Origin: Rhizobium etli CFN 42
Lineage (GTDB): Bacteria > Pseudomonadota > Alphaproteobacteria > Rhizobiales > Rhizobiaceae
NCBI RefSeq assembly: GCF_000092045.1
Contig: NC_007761.1
Coordinates: forward strand, 3,227,001-3,291,000
Reading direction: 5' to 3'
DNA: 64,000 nucleotides
Made by a program: the position numbers and the translations under genes
The notes under the pieces: generated by a model
Seen by the model: only the letters and a program-made list of their open reading frames with translations
What the model was told of the DNA's origin: nothing
The model's database searches: none
In this document: one piece after another, positions 61,201 through 64,000 of the stretch
Numbering within the stretch: position 1 is the stretch's first letter
How the letters are laid out: every line of letters starts with the position of its first letter

Positions 61201-61853
61201 CGCCGATGGGACTTTTCCTCGCTCCTGAATGCCTTCCCTTTGCGATCGCCGCCGCCGTGCTTGCCGGCCTGACCGTGATCGAGATGCTGGCAACCGTCAT
61301 GGGTTTTTCAATAACCGAGCTTCTCGGGAAACCGGATCTCCACGGCCATGACGGCGTTGCGGGCTACCTGTCGTGGCTCAATGTCGGCGGCGTTCCCCTG
61401 CTCATCCTCCTGATGATGGCGCTTGGCTTCTTCGCCATTGCGGGCTTTGCCATGCAGGCGGTCGCCGGCGCTTTCTGGGCGCCGTTGCCGGCCGCCGTCG
61501 CCGCCATTCCCGCCTTGGTGCTCACCTTCCCGATGGTCCGGGCCTCGAGCCGGACGGTGGCAAGGATCGTCCCGCACGACGAGACCTATGCCGTCGATCT
61601 CGACACCCTCGTCGGCCGGACGGCGGAAGTGTCGCTTGGCCTGCTCGACCAGGGGCTTCCGGGGCGCGTCCGCGTCAAGGACCAGCACGGAAACTGGCAT
61701 GTTCTGAGAGCCAGGGCCGCCAAGGGCCAGGACCCGCTGAAGGTCGGCAGGCAGGTTCTCCTCGTCGATCGCAAGGCTGATGTGTTTATCGCCATTCCCG
61801 CTCTCGCCGACCCGGCCGGAGCGGACAATCAATCTTTCAGGGAGCAGCCATGA
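61197..61853 (+). CDS. YqiJ-like membrane protein with OB-fold domain
   Basis: A 218-residue inner-membrane protein. Three helices in the first 120 residues (LPFAIAAAVLAGLTVIEML, then VPLLILLMMALGFFAIAGFAM split by helix ends, then PAAVAAIPALVLTF) precede a soluble OB/NfeD-like domain (VGRTAEVSLGLLDQGLPGRVRV). YqiJ-family proteins pair with YqiK flotillins, as here. The GTG at 61197 overlaps the pspA stop; an ATG at 61206 is also possible. Its stop overlaps the flotillin start. Likely a membrane partner for flotillin assembly. Confidence 0.85.
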   Translation: MTPMGLFLAPECLPFAIAAAVLAGLTVIEMLATVMGFSITELLGKPDLHGHDGVAGYLSWLNVGGVPLLILLMMALGFFAIAGFAMQAVAGAFWAPLPAAVAAIPALVLTFPMVRASSRTVARIVPHDETYAVDLDTLVGRTAEVSLGLLDQGLPGRVRVKDQHGNWHVLRARAAKGQDPLKVGRQVLLVDRKADVFIAIPALADPAGADNQSFREQP

Positions 61854-64000
61854 TGTATGATATTATTCTACCGGCCGGTATCGGCATCGTTTTGATCTTC
61901 GGCATCGGCTTTGTCCTTGCCTCTCTCTACACGCGCTCCAGCCGCGACGAGGCTTATGTGCGCACCGGCCTCGGCGGCCAGAAGGTCGTGCTCGATGGCG
62001 GCTCCGTCGTTCTGCCGATCTTCCACTCGATCGCCAGGGTCAACCTGAAGACGCTGCGGCTGGAAGTCCGCCGCGGCGAAGGCGATGCACTGATCACCAA
62101 AGACCGCATGCGCGTCGATATCGGCGCCGAATTCTATGTGCGCGTGAAGCCCGACGCCTCCTCGATCGCGCTTGCCGCCCAGACGCTCGGCAGCCGCACC
62201 AATGACGCCGAGGCGCTGCGCATCCTGATCGAAGCCAAATTCGTCGACGGCCTTCGCTCGGTGGCCGCGACCATGAACCTCGACGCGCTGCAGGAACAGC
62301 GCATGGATTTCGTCAAGGCAGTGCAGGAAGCCGTCGGCGCCGACCTCCAATCGAATGGTCTCGAGCTCGAATCCGTGTCGCTCACGCGCCTCGACCAGAC
62401 CGACATCAAACATTTCAACGCCAATAACTTCTTCGACGCGCAGGGTCTTGCGGCGCTGACCCGCATCACCGAGGGTCGCAAGAAGGAGCGCAACGAGATC
62501 GTCCGCGATACCGAAGTCGCCATCGCCCAGAAGGATCTGGAGGCCCGCCAGCAATCACTGGCCATCGAGCGGACGAAGCGCGAAGCAGAGCTTAATCAGG
62601 AACGCGACATCGCCAACAAATCCGCCGCGACCCGCGCCGAAACCGCCCAGCAGGAGCAGGCGGCAAAACGTGCCAAGGAGGAAGCCCGCATCGCCTCCGA
62701 ACAGGCGATCGCCGAGCGCGAGGCAGCCGCCAAGCAGGCCCGCGAAAGTGCAAACATCGATGCCGCCCGCGCCGTCCAGCAGCGCGACACCGAGGCGAAA
62801 CGCGACCTTCAGATCGTGGCCCAGGAAAGCGCCATCGCCGTCGCCAACAAGAGCCGCGAAGAATCCGAGGCAAAGGCGACTGCCGAAATGGCCCGCGCCC
62901 GGGCGATCGCGGCAGAGGAAAAGGTCGGCACCGCCAAGGCGATCGAGATTGCCGAGCGCGAAAAGCAGATCGCCGTGATCGATGCGCGTAAAACCGCCGA
63001 AACCGAAGCCACCGCCGTCACCGTCGGCGCGGAGGCCGAGAAACAGGCCGCGATCGACCAGGCGGAAGCCATCAAGACGCTTGCGACCGCCGAAGCGGAT
63101 GCGGCGATCATCAAGGCCAAGGGCATCCTCGAAACCGGCCGGGCCCAGGCTGAAAGCGAGGCGCTTCTTAACGAGGCCCGCAACAAGCTCAGCCAGACCA
63201 TCATCGAGTTCGAAATCACCCGCGAGCGGATACGCATCATTCCCGAGGCGCTCGCCGAGGCGGTCAAGCCGATCGAGAAGATCTCCGATATCCGCATCTT
63301 CGACACCGGCGGCATGCTCGGCCGCGGAAACGGCGTGAACGGTGAAAACGGCATCGGACTCGGCGATGGGCTGGCCGGCCAATTGCTCTCCTATCAGGCC
63401 AACAAGCCGATCCTCGACAAATTGTTGAAGGAGGCCGGCTTTGACGGCGACAACGCAATCTCATCCCTCCTTGGAAATCTTGACGGCGCAAAACCGGCAA
63501 TTTCAGCCGCGGCTCCGGCAAAGCAGGCAATCCAGCCTGCCACTCCGGTAAAGCCGGTGGCACCGGCCGCGGCTCCTGCAAAGACGATCACCCCTAGGCA
63601 CCTGAAAAGGATTGACCGCAGCGGAGGCAGGTCCGGCCTACCTCACCCAGCCCGTCGCCAGCGCACTCGCCCAGTCGGCACGGCCCCTTTCGGCGGCCAG
63701 TGCCGACATCGCCACGTGGTCGTAGGCGACATTCCTAAACTGCCATGTCCATCCCGCCGCCGTCTTTTCCAGAATGGCATAGCCGGCCAGCGGATGGCCG
63801 GCTTCGACCTTATGATAATAGGGCAGCACATCGTCATAGGCAGGGCAGCCGACACTGCCGGGATTGACGATCAGCCGGCCGTCCGAGAGTCGGACGGCAC
63901 GGGGAATGTGACTATGGCCGCAGAGGATCAGCGGCAGCTCGATGCCTTCGGCGAGCGCCTCGATCGCGTCGATAGGCTTCGGAAAGACATGCCCCTGCGG
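61850..64000 (+). CDS. Flotillin / SPFH protein, YqiK-like; no stop before window end
   Basis: Starts in the YqiJ-like stop (ATGA). An N-terminal membrane helix (residues about 6-27) is followed by a PHB/SPFH domain (about 30-200), then a very long Ala/Glu/Arg coiled coil (about 205-500) and a Pro/Ala-rich tail. Homology ends at about 63600 (AKTITPR). The frame then stays open to the window edge, running antisense through the metallophosphoesterase gene without a stop. TAG at 63595 and TGA at 63603 and 63613 exist in the other frames, so a single-base indel could restore a normal end. Forms membrane microdomain scaffolds. Confidence 0.82.
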   Translation, partial: MMYDIILPAGIGIVLIFGIGFVLASLYTRSSRDEAYVRTGLGGQKVVLDGGSVVLPIFHSIARVNLKTLRLEVRRGEGDALITKDRMRVDIGAEFYVRVKPDASSIALAAQTLGSRTNDAEALRILIEAKFVDGLRSVAATMNLDALQEQRMDFVKAVQEAVGADLQSNGLELESVSLTRLDQTDIKHFNANNFFDAQGLAALTRITEGRKKERNEIVRDTEVAIAQKDLEARQQSLAIERTKREAELNQERDIANKSAATRAETAQQEQAAKRAKEEARIASEQAIAEREAAAKQARESANIDAARAVQQRDTEAKRDLQIVAQESAIAVANKSREESEAKATAEMARARAIAAEEKVGTAKAIEIAEREKQIAVIDARKTAETEATAVTVGAEAEKQAAIDQAEAIKTLATAEADAAIIKAKGILETGRAQAESEALLNEARNKLSQTIIEFEITRERIRIIPEALAEAVKPIEKISDIRIFDTGGMLGRGNGVNGENGIGLGDGLAGQLLSYQANKPILDKLLKEAGFDGDNAISSLLGNLDGAKPAISAAAPAKQAIQPATPVKPVAPAAAPAKTITPRHLKRIDRSGGRSGLPHPARRQRTRPVGTAPFGGQCRHRHVVVGDIPKLPCPSRRRLFQNGIAGQRMAGFDLMIIGQHIVIGRAADTAGIDDQPAVRESDGTGNVTMAAEDQRQLDAFGERLDRVDRLRKDMPLR
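63638..64000 (-). CDS. Metallophosphoesterase (N-terminus cut by window edge)
   Basis: Open from the right edge to a TAG at 63638-63640, giving the last 120 codons. The calcineurin-like motifs ILCGHSHIPRAV (GHSH metal ligands) and IVNPGSVG are clear, as in YfcE/MJ0936-type phosphodiesterases. The C-terminal part is a family-variable extension. It is convergent with the flotillin gene, and the open flotillin frame overlaps it entirely in the window. The metal-binding N-terminal Asp and His lie outside. Confidence 0.85.
   Translation of the reverse strand, partial: PQGHVFPKPIDAIEALAEGIELPLILCGHSHIPRAVRLSDGRLIVNPGSVGCPAYDDVLPYYHKVEAGHPLAGYAILEKTAAGWTWQFRNVAYDHVAMSALAAERGRADWASALATGWVR

Overview
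The window looks like chromosomal DNA from a Rhizobium of the R. leguminosarum/R. etli type. The markers are a NolR-type regulator, the choline transporter ChoXWV, a BacA/SbmA peptide transporter, eukaryote-like glutamine synthetase II beside a DUF2735 gene, bdhA upstream of xdhAB, and GC-rich intergenic mosaic repeats typical of rhizobia. I saw no rRNA, tRNA, CRISPR array, prophage or intact insertion sequence. Both ends are cut: a DUF2333 gene on the left and a metallophosphoesterase on the right.

Layout, left to right. 1-6.9 kb: DUF2333 protein, a coiled-coil protein, thymidine kinase, then choXWV and a HugZ-like gene. 7-14 kb: nolR, an omega-aminotransferase, a shortened HD-GYP gene, an orphan branched-chain amino-acid binding protein, a small lipoprotein and adenine deaminase. 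13.7-21.2 kb: a GH13 alpha-glucosidase and a complete oppABCDF-type peptide ABC operon. 21.3-27.6 kb: a small exported protein, KDG kinase, DUF2735/glnII, a glycosyltransferase, and a secreted esterase divergent from an OhrR-like MarR regulator. 27.6-37 kb: der with a YfgM-like partner, NnrU, a polysaccharide deacetylase, bacA, an MFS exporter divergent from a PadR regulator, and an FAD/Rieske oxidoreductase. 37.3-42.1 kb: methionine aminopeptidase, an LLM oxidoreductase, a decayed GIY-YIG gene, and an ECF42-type sigma factor with its DGPF partner and an AHSA1-domain gene. 42.2-55.5 kb: glycerol kinase, then bdhA-xdhA-xdhB-xdhC, a LysR regulator, puuD-guaD and lldD. 55.5-64 kb: a Ynb-like phospholipid cluster, then a PspA fusion, YqiJ-like protein and flotillin.

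How genes work together. choXWV imports choline. guaD, xdhABC and puuD form a route from guanine through xanthine and urate to 5-hydroxyisourate, with bdhA (3-hydroxybutyrate oxidation) at the head of the xdh run. The ECF42 sigma factor appears to read two promoters of identical architecture, one before its own DGPF-sigma operon and one before the AHSA1 gene.

The most unusual part is the right end. A CDP-alcohol phosphatidyltransferase with an altered catalytic motif is divergent from an alpha/beta-hydrolase-methyltransferase fusion, a PAP2-tyrosine phosphatase fusion and a small membrane protein. This resembles the uncharacterised E. coli ynbABCD set without ynbB. Next to it is a PspA/IM30 protein whose N-terminal 150 or so residues resemble the N-terminal part of a TnpB subgroup, with a strong internal ribosome site that could also make PspA alone. 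All family assignments are from reading motifs; no database search was run.
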